Source: Cyclobacteriaceae bacterium (GTDB lineage: Bacteria; Bacteroidota; Bacteroidia; Cytophagales; Cyclobacteriaceae). Taken from it: 64,000 bases of DNA. The first letter of the stretch is position 1. Every line of letters begins with the position of its first letter. The notes beneath the pieces are model-generated. The model had not been told where the DNA came from, made no database searches, and was given only the letters and a program-made list of their open reading frames with translations. Shown one piece after another: positions 34,714 to 42,305 of this stretch. The stretch lies in the NCBI GenBank assembly GCA_013141055.1, contig JABFRS010000001.1:1674001-1738000 (forward strand), written 5' to 3'. Position numbers and translations under genes: made by a program.

Positions 34714-35205
34714 ATGAAATCAAAAATCCTTTCAATTCTTATCTTATGTTGTGTTGCTTTAATCGCTCATGCAGAAGAGATCAAAGGAGTGGTGACCAAA
34801 GTCATAGATGGCAACACCATTGAAATTTCTGCCGATGATCATGAAACTTATAAAGTATTGTTGCATGGTATAGATAGTCCTGAATCGGGACAGGATTATG
34901 CCGAACAGGCAACCAAGCTTCTCAGCAAGCTTCTTCTGAAAAAGTCTGTAACAATTCTAATTCATGGAAAAGACCGTTTAGGAAATCGCCTGGGTGAAAT
35001 TCGTATTGATAGCGGTGTTGATCCAAGGCATGAACTGATCAAACAGGGATTGGCATGGACCGCAGAAAAAAATCCCATTTCAGAATTGGAATCTTTAAAA
35101 GAGGAAGCTCGTCTAAAAGGAAAAGGATTATGGAAAGATAATAACCCAACTCCTCCCTGGATCTTCCGTCGTCAACAAACATTAACTCAACAAAAATCAA
35201 GCTAA
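34714..35205 (+). CDS. Secreted staphylococcal-nuclease-fold protein with altered active site
   Basis: 163 residues from the ATG at 34714 (a TTG at 34690 is rejected). MKSKILSILILCCVALIAHA is a signal peptide. The SNase fold is clear: VVTKVIDGNTIEIS, YKVLLHGIDSPESGQDYAEQ, KDRLGNRLGEIRI, HELIKQGLAW and the C-terminal LKGKGLWKDNNPTPPW. However, the usual IDGDT is IDGNT (calcium ligand lost). The first catalytic Arg (VRLxGID in relatives) is Leu, and the second (DRYGR in relatives) is Asn with an Arg one place later. The Asp and Glu of GIDxPE remain. It is probably inactive as a nuclease or changed in function. Confidence 0.82.
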   Translation: MKSKILSILILCCVALIAHAEEIKGVVTKVIDGNTIEISADDHETYKVLLHGIDSPESGQDYAEQATKLLSKLLLKKSVTILIHGKDRLGNRLGEIRIDSGVDPRHELIKQGLAWTAEKNPISELESLKEEARLKGKGLWKDNNPTPPWIFRRQQTLTQQKSS

Positions 35206-35215
35206 CCATTCAGAA

Positions 35216-35287
35216 ATGAAAACCTTATTAACACTTCTGGTGATCGCTCTCTGCGCATCGGCACTCCTGAATTTCATCTTAATTTAA
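35216..35287 (+). CDS. Tiny hydrophobic ORF (23 aa)
   Basis: ATG to TAA right after the SNase-like gene (10 bases): MKTLLTLLVIALCASALLNF and three more residues, ILI. It is almost entirely one membrane helix. It resembles the two tiny ORFs at 34101 and 34345 in size and in its Phe-Ile-rich end but lacks the YH-Arg-Ala patch. It may be a real micro-protein or the remnant of a signal peptide. The following bases to 35375 hold no other gene. Confidence 0.3.
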   Translation: MKTLLTLLVIALCASALLNFILI

Positions 35288-35375
35288 TTGGGTTAGCGCC
35301 TTGCTTCATCCTCTTTCTAAAGATTTGAGTTATTGACATAAAATAATATTTCAATAAGCTCGTTAGACCTTAGCT

Positions 35376-35717
35376 ATGCAAATACCAAGGTTTTTTTGTT
35401 TACTGGCTTTAACCGTTTCATTTATAAGCGTCGATGCACAAAATTCTGTCGCAACCTCCCGCGAACCGGAAAAAAAGAAGGTGTATTTCGCACCTCACGC
35501 AAAGGTCAAAAAAGTTCGTAAGCCAAATGTAAAGCATACTCAACGCTATGAATATTATGAACGAGTGGAAAAGGCCGCCAGGGAAAAGCAACGCATTCTC
35601 AAAAAACTGTCTAAAGCACAGTTCTCAGATCCCCGTTATTTTGGCCATAAACGCATTCCAAAGCGGAAACCATTCTTCAAAATGAGGTATTGCAACGAAT
35701 GCGGGATTCGACATTAA
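35376..35717 (+). CDS. Secreted Lys/Arg-rich protein with C-terminal YCxxCGIRH, paralogue 1
   Basis: The protein has 113 residues. MQIPRFFCLLALTVSFISVD followed by AQ is a signal peptide; the mature protein is about one third Lys/Arg. A helix YEYYERVEKAAREKQRILKK lies in the middle. The end is PRYFGHKRIPKRKPFF, then MRYCNECGIRH, where the two Cys and the last His could hold a metal or form a disulfide. The next gene encodes a paralogue with the same order (YYxRVEK, YFGHK, YCxxCGIRH). I do not recognise a named family. It is not a c-type heme site, since that needs CxxCH. Confidence 0.7.
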   Translation: MQIPRFFCLLALTVSFISVDAQNSVATSREPEKKKVYFAPHAKVKKVRKPNVKHTQRYEYYERVEKAAREKQRILKKLSKAQFSDPRYFGHKRIPKRKPFFKMRYCNECGIRH

Positions 35718-35756
35718 ATTCTTTGCGTTCGGGAAACTGATTTATTTTTTCCTCGC

Positions 35757-35764
35757 TAACTTTG
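35757..35764 (+). promoter_or_regulatory. -7 element directly in front of the paralogue 2 start codon
   Basis: TAACTTTG, four bases before the ATG at 35769, with a CTG 17 bases upstream in the -33 place. Transcription should begin at or next to the ATG, giving a leaderless mRNA. Confidence 0.55.
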
Positions 35765-35768
35765 CAGA

Positions 35769-36152
35769 ATGAATTACAAACTGGTTTTTGCAGGGACGAT
35801 CATTTCAGCGGCCATCACAGGTCAGTTGAATGCCCAGCAATCTACTGAGCCGGCAAAAACTTCTGATAAAAAATTCCCGACAACACTCCAGCCAGTTAAT
35901 CCAGTTAAATATTACGGACCTCGTAAGGAGAAGAAAAAGAAAAGTAAAAAATCAGTTACCTATAACGCTCAGAACGACTACTACAATCGTGTTGAAAAGA
36001 CTTGGCGCGAGCGTGAGAAGAATGAAAGAACCTATCAGCGAGGAGAAGGCAGTGATATCATGAAGCCACCTTACTTTGGACATAAGAAGCCGCCAAAAGT
36101 AAGATCAATTGAAAAACGTAAATATTGCAAGGTCTGCGGAATCAGACATTAA
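35769..36152 (+). CDS. Secreted Lys/Arg-rich protein with C-terminal YCxxCGIRH, paralogue 2
   Basis: The protein has 127 residues. MNYKLVFAGTIISAAITGQL then NAQQ forms a signal peptide. The mature part is Lys-rich (YYGPRKEKKKKSKKSV), with helix DYYNRVEKTWREREKNERTY and the end PPYFGHKKPPKVR, RKYCKVCGIRH. It is colinear with the preceding gene product, which points to a tandem duplication. It has its own promoter-like element. Between its stop and deoC (36153-36310) I see only a second -7-like site, TAACTTTC at 36280. Function unknown. Confidence 0.7.
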   Translation: MNYKLVFAGTIISAAITGQLNAQQSTEPAKTSDKKFPTTLQPVNPVKYYGPRKEKKKKSKKSVTYNAQNDYYNRVEKTWREREKNERTYQRGEGSDIMKPPYFGHKKPPKVRSIEKRKYCKVCGIRH

Positions 36153-36310
36153 TATCCAGAGTTCTCTGTAACAATCTTCGAAGAGTCGATTGATTAAAAA
36201 TTCCTGACTAAATTTATTGAAATAACGCTGGATCAAACGTTAGCATTAACTAATGATGGATCTTAGCAGTGGTTTTATATAACTTTCGCAATAAAACGTT
36301 AAAACAAATC

Positions 36311-36979
36311 TTGAATTTTTCTCAAACCATCGAGCACACTAATCTTAATCCAACACTCACGATACGTGATATCGACAAATTGGTGGACGAGGTAAAAGAA
36401 TATAATTTTCTTGGACTCTGCGTTCCCCCCTTTTGGGTAAAGCGTGCCAAAAGAGAAATTGGGAATAGTCCAATCACATTAATTACTGTTGCTGGCTTCC
36501 CATTAGGTTACAATATGACCGAAACGAAGCTGGATGATATCAAAAGAGGAATTGATAACGGTGCCGATGAAATTGATGTCGTGTGGAATCTTACATCATT
36601 TAAAACAGGCATTCCCTGGACGAAGATTGAAATTGCAAAATGCGCCAAGCTTACACATGATCACCAGAAGTTATTAAAAGTTATCATTGAGACCGCATAT
36701 CTTTCTGACAATGAAATTATAGAAGCTTGTAAACTATGTGCAGATGCCGGAGCAGATTTTGTCAAAACATCTACCGGCTTTGCTCCCTCAGGCGCGAAAA
36801 AAGAACACATAAAATTAATGCGGCAATCCCTCCCTGATGGCGTAAGAATCAAAGCTTCAGGAGGAATTAAAACAAGAGAACAAGCAATTGAACTTATTGA
36901 AGCCGGAGCCGATCGCATTGGAACTTCTTCCGGAGTAAGTATGATTCAATCAAAAACTTCAACCAACCCAATATCATGA
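36311..36979 (+). CDS. deoC: Deoxyribose-phosphate aldolase
   Basis: About 222 residues from the TTG at 36311, giving MNFSQTIEHTNLNPTLT, which aligns with the usual DeoC start. A GTG at 36269 would add 14 residues but lies upstream of the TAACTTTC promoter-like element at 36280. It splits 2-deoxyribose-5-phosphate into glyceraldehyde-3-phosphate and acetaldehyde. LCVPPFWVKRAK, TVAGFPLGYNMTETK, DEIDVVWNL, VIIETAYLSDNEI and the Schiff-base lysine in ADFVKTSTGFAPSGA are all visible, as is the phosphate site KASGGIKT. It overlaps the next gene by 4 bases. Confidence 0.93.
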   Translation: MNFSQTIEHTNLNPTLTIRDIDKLVDEVKEYNFLGLCVPPFWVKRAKREIGNSPITLITVAGFPLGYNMTETKLDDIKRGIDNGADEIDVVWNLTSFKTGIPWTKIEIAKCAKLTHDHQKLLKVIIETAYLSDNEIIEACKLCADAGADFVKTSTGFAPSGAKKEHIKLMRQSLPDGVRIKASGGIKTREQAIELIEAGADRIGTSSGVSMIQSKTSTNPIS

Positions 36980-38595
36980 GCGAATTTCTAGCTGACCTTT
37001 TCCCCGCTGAAGAATCAATTCCTGCTGCAGCACGACTTCCACATTTCATTGAACAACGCGAATATCTGATTAACGGAGAGTTGCGCATCTGGCAGGGGGA
37101 ACTAAACCCCGTGATGAGCCCGGTATTTGTGAAAAAGAATAATCAATACGAACAAAAAATTATTGGGAGTACTCCATTACTCACTTCACAAGAGGCAATG
37201 GACGCCATGAACTCTGCTGTCAATGCCTACGATCTTGGACATGGAAAATGGCCACTCATGACTGTTCTTGAAAGAATTGAGCATGTTGAAAAGTTCCTGG
37301 TAAAGATGAAAGAGCAACGAACTGTCATCGTTAATCTACTGATGTGGGAGATCGGGAAATCACAAAAAGATTCAGAAAAAGAGTTCGATCGTACCTGTGA
37401 TTACATTGTCGACACTATCAATGCCTTAAAAGAATTAGATCGTAACTCTGCAAAGTTCGTTCAGGAGCAAGGTATCATGGGACAAGTAAGAAGGGTGCCG
37501 CTGGGTGTTGCTCTTTGCATGGGACCTTTTAATTATCCTCTCAACGAAACTTTCACAACATTGTTCCCCGCATTAATTATGGGAAATACCGTTGTGTTCA
37601 AACCCGCTAAGTATGGAGTATTGCTTATTCGTCCATTGCTGGAAGCCTTTAGAGATAGCTTCCCCCCTGGCGTAATCAACATTATCTATGGACGCGGCCG
37701 CGAAACCGTGGGCGCTTTAATGGAAACCGGGAAGATAGACGTGTTCGCATTTATCGGAACAAACAAAGGCGCAAATGAATTGAAAAAGCTTCACCCTAAA
37801 TCTCACAGACTCAAGGCCATCCTGGGACTTGATGCCAAGAATCCAGCTATTGTAATGCCCGATGCAGATCTTGACAATGCGGTAGCGGAATGTCTGATGG
37901 GAACATTGTCATTTAATGGTCAACGCTGCACAGCGCTCAAAATTCTTTTTGTCCATAAGACTATCGTGGATGTTTTTATTAAAAGACTCAATGAAGGAAT
38001 CGCAAAATTAAAACCTGGCATGCCGTGGGATGCAGGTGTGGGATTAACCCCTGTACCAGAGCCAGGAAAAGTTGATTATCTAAAGGGGTTGGTGGATGAT
38101 GCAGTTAAACTTGGCGCCAAGGTGATGAACACTAACGGGGGCACAGCAATGCATACATTTTTCTATCCTGCGGTTCTATATCCGATAAATGAAAAAATGA
38201 AAGTTTATTCTGAGGAACAATTTGGTCCTGTCATTCCAATCATTGCTTTTGATAAAGAAGAAGAACCAATTAATTATGTTCTTAATTCACAGTTTGGTCA
38301 GCAGCTTAGCATTTTCGGAAAGGATTCAAAAGGAATCAGCCGATACATTGATGCTTTTGCAAATCAAGTAGGCCGCATTAATTTAAATACACAATGTCAA
38401 AGAGGACCTGATTCATTTCCGTTCAATGGAAGGAAAGATTCAGCTGAAGGAACACTATCCATTCGTGATGCCCTTCGTGTTTTTTCCATTCGAACATTGG
38501 TGGCAGCAAAATCAACTCCTGACAACAAACAAATCGTTGGAAATATTCTGAAGAACCGTGAGTCAGCATTCTTAACGACTGACTATATCTTCTAA
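36976..38595 (+). CDS. NADP-dependent glyceraldehyde-3-phosphate dehydrogenase (aldehyde dehydrogenase superfamily)
   Basis: 539 residues, GapN-like; oxidises glyceraldehyde-3-phosphate to 3-phosphoglycerate without ATP gain and makes NADPH. GVALCMGPFNYPLNETF, GNTVVFKPAKYG and the catalytic Cys in FNGQRCTALKILF near residue 315 fit. In most aldehyde dehydrogenases the general base is the Glu of LELGGK. Here the segment is ILGLDAKNPAIVMPDADLD, so that position is Gly and an acidic residue sits two places later, as I recall for this GAPDH subfamily. Translation is coupled to deoC (ATGA overlap), whose product is its presumed substrate. Confidence 0.85.
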   Translation: MSEFLADLFPAEESIPAAARLPHFIEQREYLINGELRIWQGELNPVMSPVFVKKNNQYEQKIIGSTPLLTSQEAMDAMNSAVNAYDLGHGKWPLMTVLERIEHVEKFLVKMKEQRTVIVNLLMWEIGKSQKDSEKEFDRTCDYIVDTINALKELDRNSAKFVQEQGIMGQVRRVPLGVALCMGPFNYPLNETFTTLFPALIMGNTVVFKPAKYGVLLIRPLLEAFRDSFPPGVINIIYGRGRETVGALMETGKIDVFAFIGTNKGANELKKLHPKSHRLKAILGLDAKNPAIVMPDADLDNAVAECLMGTLSFNGQRCTALKILFVHKTIVDVFIKRLNEGIAKLKPGMPWDAGVGLTPVPEPGKVDYLKGLVDDAVKLGAKVMNTNGGTAMHTFFYPAVLYPINEKMKVYSEEQFGPVIPIIAFDKEEEPINYVLNSQFGQQLSIFGKDSKGISRYIDAFANQVGRINLNTQCQRGPDSFPFNGRKDSAEGTLSIRDALRVFSIRTLVAAKSTPDNKQIVGNILKNRESAFLTTDYIF

Positions 38596-38600
38596 AAAGT

Positions 38601-38873
38601 ATGAATGCCAGTGTTGAAATCCGGGTTTACGGTTTAGTACAGGGAGTGAATTTCCGAACTTCAACAAGAACGGCTGCTGAGAAGATTGGTGTTTCAGGAT
38701 TTGTTCGTAATGAGATGGACGGAAGTGTTTATGTTAAAGCAGAAGGAAAACAGGAACAAATCAACACTTTGATTGAATGGTGCAAGCAAGGGCCTGCACG
38801 TTCTAAAGTTGAGAGAGTGGCCTTTGAAAATTGTGAATGGCAAGGTTTAAAGGGATTCGAAATCAGAAGATAA
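38601..38873 (+). CDS. acyP: Acylphosphatase
   Basis: 90 residues, the typical size. VYGLVQGVNFRTSTRTAAEK holds the phosphate loop and the catalytic Arg, and GFVRNEMDGSVYVKAEG the catalytic Asn. It hydrolyses acyl phosphates such as acetyl phosphate and 1,3-bisphosphoglycerate. It lies 5 bases after the GapN-like gene, so deoC, gapN-like, acyP and the cyclophilin gene form one operon. Confidence 0.93.
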   Translation: MNASVEIRVYGLVQGVNFRTSTRTAAEKIGVSGFVRNEMDGSVYVKAEGKQEQINTLIEWCKQGPARSKVERVAFENCEWQGLKGFEIRR

Positions 38874-38876
38874 GCA

Positions 38877-39464
38877 ATGAATAAAATAATCTTACTCCTT
38901 ATTATGACTACACTCTTTTCCTTCACACCGAAGAAGGAAAAGAAGTATTCAGTTGGTCAGATCAAAACAAGCATGGGTGAAGTTTTGTTCTGGCTTTATG
39001 ATGAGACGCCGAAGCACAAGGAAAGTTTTATTCACCTTGCAAAAGATGGTTATTGGGATTCTCTGACTTTCAATCGCGTGATTAACAACTTCGTTGCACA
39101 AGGGGGTTGCCCGGATACACCGGAAGGATTTAAAGATCCTGAGTATCTGTTGAAACCTGAGTTTGTAGATACTATCAAGCATGTGTATGGAGCGATTGGA
39201 GCAGGTCGTGACGACAATCCTGGAAAGCTTTCAGCCCGTTGTCAGTTTTACATTGTTCAAAATAAGAAAGGATTGGCACGTCTGGATGGTGATTACACAG
39301 TGTTTGGAAAAGTATTCAAAGGAATGGATGTGATCGACAGAATCGTGGTGGTTGAGACGACCAAAGAGAATGCTCCGTTAACACCCATAAAGCTGGATGT
39401 TAATGTGATTGAGATGACTAAGGAAGATTTGAAAAAAGCCGGGTTTACTGGAAATCTAAAGTAA
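38877..39464 (+). CDS. Exported cyclophilin-type peptidyl-prolyl isomerase
   Basis: 195 residues with signal MNKIILLLIMTTLFSFT. The cyclophilin core is IKTSMGEVLFWLYDETPKHK, LTFNRVINNFVAQGG (the FxRVIxxFxxQGG motif), CQFYIVQNKKGLARLDGDYT and VFGKVFKGMDVIDRI. It should speed proline isomerisation of exported proteins. The C-terminal tail KLDVNVIEMTKEDLKKAGF is typical of Bacteroidota members. Three bases separate it from acyP. The function does not obviously fit the sugar genes upstream. Confidence 0.9.
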   Translation: MNKIILLLIMTTLFSFTPKKEKKYSVGQIKTSMGEVLFWLYDETPKHKESFIHLAKDGYWDSLTFNRVINNFVAQGGCPDTPEGFKDPEYLLKPEFVDTIKHVYGAIGAGRDDNPGKLSARCQFYIVQNKKGLARLDGDYTVFGKVFKGMDVIDRIVVVETTKENAPLTPIKLDVNVIEMTKEDLKKAGFTGNLK

Positions 39465-39485
39465 AAACCAAGCTAAAAATAAAAC

Positions 39486-39510
39486 TGCCTTCGACACAAG
39501 ACCGAAGGCA
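39486..39510 (-). terminator. Terminator of the glutamate-synthase-like gene
   Basis: TGCCTTCG/CGAAGGCA, 8-bp stem with 9-base loop. The T run (GTTTTTATTTTTAG) is on the minus strand, so it mainly stops the gene at 39535, but the stem lies 22 bases past the cyclophilin stop and could serve both. Confidence 0.75.
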
Positions 39511-39534
39511 ATTAATAAATTTAATAATAGCAAT

Positions 39535-41149
39535 CTAAGCTATCTCAAAGACCTCAGCTGAAGATTTCTTTAAGTCTTCTTCGTAATCAAAAGGAACATC
39601 TCCACCTGCCAGTAAGGATCCATCTGGTATGGTGGGATAAATATCTTCGTACGTCTTCACAAGATTCATAAACACGCGACGATACACATGAGTGCGGTTG
39701 ATTTTATCATGATGATCCAATCCGGCAGCACCTAAAAGCTCGACAAAACTTTCTACAGTATTCTTATGGAAGTTGGCCACACGGCCCGTTTTATCTCCCA
39801 CCACAAGGCCTTTCATGAAATACGGATCTTGCGTTGCCACTCCTGTTGGACATGTATTGGTATTACATTCCAATGCCTGGATACATCCCAATGCCATCAT
39901 CATAGCGCGGGCACAATTGCAGGTGTCAGCACCTAACGCCATCGCGCGAAGAATATGGAAACCCGTTAATACTTTTCCTGCCGCGATGATCTTTATCTCA
40001 TTGCGAACACCAAAACCGCGCAAGGCATTATCAACAAAAGCGAGTCCATCCAGCAAAGGCATTCCGACAAAATTGGTAAACTCTGGAGGTGCCGCACCTG
40101 TTCCTCCTTCGCCGCCATCAACCGTAATGAAATCCGGATAAATATTTAATTGCACCATCGCTTTGCAGATGGAAAGGAATTCACTCTTGCGGCCTACACA
40201 CAATTTAAATCCAATAGGTTTTCCACCAGATAGTTCACGAAGCTTTTTAACAAAAAAGAATAAGTTCTGTTGGTGTTGCAAATGCGCTGTGAAATGGTGG
40301 TGAGAAAACCGTTGTCCCGGCTTTAACTCCCCGAATCGCCGCAATTTCAGGAGTATTCTTTGCTGCTGGTAAAATACCTCCGTGTCCGGGCTTGGCACCT
40401 TGAGAAAGTTTAATCTCAATCATTTTCACATTCGGAGTCACTGCATTTTTCTGAAACGCTTCACCTGAAAAGTTTCCTTCATTATCCCGTGCACCAAAAT
40501 ATCCTGTACCGATCTGCCAGATAATATCACCTCCTGGCTTCAAATGATATGGGCTTAGACCACCTTCTCCAGTGTTATGTGCAAATCCGCCCATTTTTGC
40601 ACCACCGTTCAAAGCGAGAATTGCATTCTGACTCAATGAACCAAAGCTCATGGCAGAAATATTCAACACACTCATGTCATATGGCTGCATGCACTCTTTT
40701 CCGCCAAAACGAACACGTGGATTATGATTCATTTTATGAAAATCTTTTGGTGCAATGGAATGAGTTATCCACTCATAACCCTCTGCATAAACATTCAGTT
40801 GTGTTCCGAAAGGTATCGTATCAATCTGCTTTTTGGATCGTTGGTAAATTACGGAACGTTCATTTCGATTGATCGGAGCTCCGTCTGTATTTGATTCCAC
40901 AAAGTACTGCTGAATCTCAGGTCGAACTGCTTCAAAAAAATAGCGAAGTCTTCCAATAACAGGAAAGTTGCGTTTGATTGATTGTCGCGTTTGCACCATG
41001 TCTTCAATTCCCATATAGATCAGTGGACCAACAATGAGAAACGCAAAAAGCGCATCAATCCAGAAATATGCCCAGATTATAATAAGCGTCGTGAGGACAA
41101 TGCTTGTGATGACAAAGATTTTTCTCATAGAGGGGAGGTTAGTAGTCAA
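39535..41149 (-). pseudogene. FMN-binding glutamate synthase family protein, interrupted by a frameshift
   Basis: Two overlapping frames together give one protein of about 537 residues. The first (41149 to 40247) has two N-terminal membrane segments and the FMN-barrel part DMSVLNISAMSFGSLSQNAI, AKPGHGGILPAAKNTPEIA, and ends TPTELILFC. The second continues with VKKLRELSGGKPIGFKLCVG, TVDGGEGGTGAAPPEF, CNCARAMMMALGCIQALECN and TCPTGVATQDP. Removing one base from the A6 run at 40252-40257 joins them as TELILFVKKLREL. The join needs a +1 shift. A sequencing or assembly slip is most likely, but a true disruption is possible. Intact members are membrane-linked GltB-like proteins of uncertain reaction. 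Confidence 0.85.
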
Positions 41150-41217
41150 ATATAATTATAATCAATTTGAAAATCTGAAGATTCAGAGATTTCGCATCTT
41201 CATTAGAATGAATCCAG

Positions 41218-41721
41218 CTATGCTACTTTCATTTCCACAATTCCTTTTTGTTTATGGATTTTCAGTTCAAATAAATCAAGCATGACAGCATTCATTCTAT
41301 TTTCAGCCAGGTGAGCCTGGGGGTTATTCGGAAGAAAAACAGTAAGATCCAGAACTGCCTGTACGAATTGAGGACGAAGGCAGAGCTGTTCTGTCCATTG
41401 TTGAAAAACAGATGACCAATCTTCCTCATACTTCTCTTCATGATCCTTTCCATCCCATAAAAATCCAAGCTGAGTTTCCCCGAATTTATACCGATAAATA
41501 CCTGCGAGAGTCTGATAAAATGAGTTAAGTGGGGTAAAATTTTCCGTTTGAAATCCCGTTATCCGCTCACTAAAAACATCATTCAATCCAAGAGGATTAT
41601 GGATATGCTCATAGGCAATTCTGGCGCGGTCAGTCAGTTGGGAAAGGAGTCGGTCATACAACCGAAGCTGGACTTCTTCGAGTAGGTAATTTTTATCAAG
41701 AGGAAAGAACTTCCTTACCAC
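41218..41721 (-). CDS. Hypothetical protein, mostly helical
   Basis: 167 residues from a GTG at 41721 (no ATG is near the start). I do not recognise a family. The sequence is soluble-looking, with no signal and no membrane segment, and rich in aromatic and acidic residues (YRYKFGETQLGFLWDGKDHE, KYEEDWSSVFQQWTEQLCL). A -7 element TACCTTTG (41740-41747, minus strand) lies 18 bases upstream, which supports expression. It is followed by the glutamate-synthase-like gene 68 bases downstream. Confidence 0.65.
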   Translation of the reverse strand: MVRKFFPLDKNYLLEEVQLRLYDRLLSQLTDRARIAYEHIHNPLGLNDVFSERITGFQTENFTPLNSFYQTLAGIYRYKFGETQLGFLWDGKDHEEKYEEDWSSVFQQWTEQLCLRPQFVQAVLDLTVFLPNNPQAHLAENRMNAVMLDLFELKIHKQKGIVEMKVA

Positions 41722-41739
41722 GTTAAAAAAAGGGTTTTA

Positions 41740-41747
41740 CAAAGGTA
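41740..41747 (-). promoter_or_regulatory. Putative -7 element of the hypothetical gene at 41721
   Basis: Minus strand TACCTTTG fits TAnnTTTG. It is 18 bases upstream of the GTG start. No clear -33 TTG at the expected spacing. Confidence 0.45.
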
Positions 41748-41851
41748 ACTGAAAAAGTCAAGGCTAAAAAGCTAATTACCTTAAGCTCTTAGACTTAGAT
41801 AGAGTGTTTACGCTGCCAACTTTTTATAACTTCCGTAAAATTTAACACATC

Positions 41852-42289
41852 ATGACAAGGAAAATTCTTATTGGATTACTCGTGGCATTAATCCTGATCC
41901 AGTTCATCCGACCGACCAGGAATATTTCAACAGGAGAAAATCCAAATGAGATATCCAAGCACTACGCTGTGCCAGAGCAGGTTCATAAAGTATTGGTTTA
42001 CTCCTGCTATGACTGTCATAGCAACAACACTAAATATCCATGGTACACTAATATCCAACCCGTGGGGCTATGGCTTCAAAGTCATGTGGAAGATGGCAAG
42101 CGTCATCTGAATTTTGATGAGTTCGGTACTTATCCGGAGAAAAAGGCAAAGCACAAATTCGAAGAGATAGAAGAAACTACAAAAACTGAATGGATGCCCC
42201 TGGAGAGCTACCTTATCATACACGGAGATGCCAAGTTGACTAAGGAGCAGTGGGAGGAAATGAGGGTATGGGCTTCCTCTCTCAAATAA
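41852..42289 (+). CDS. Heme-binding domain protein (single c-type heme)
   Basis: 145 residues. The N-terminal helix KILIGLLVALILIQFI is a signal anchor. VYSCYDCHSNNTKYPWYTNI carries a CxxCH heme c attachment site at residues about 52-56, followed by the aromatic segment usual in the Bacteroidota haem_bd family. A Met in KTEWMPLESYLI may be the second axial ligand. It probably moves electrons in the periplasm; its partner is unknown. It is transcribed alone and converges with the fRMsr gene. Confidence 0.87.
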   Translation: MTRKILIGLLVALILIQFIRPTRNISTGENPNEISKHYAVPEQVHKVLVYSCYDCHSNNTKYPWYTNIQPVGLWLQSHVEDGKRHLNFDEFGTYPEKKAKHKFEEIEETTKTEWMPLESYLIIHGDAKLTKEQWEEMRVWASSLK

Positions 42290-42305
42290 AAAATCAAAGA
42301 AGGAA

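Noticed and set aside
35690..35717. c-type heme site in the YCxxCGIRH proteins
   Set aside because: A heme c site needs CxxCH; here Gly-Ile-Arg separate the second Cys from His.
40247..40260. Programmed -1 frameshift in the glutamate-synthase-like gene
   Set aside because: The T run on the coding strand resembles a slippery site, but joining the two frames needs +1, not -1, and no stimulatory stem was seen.
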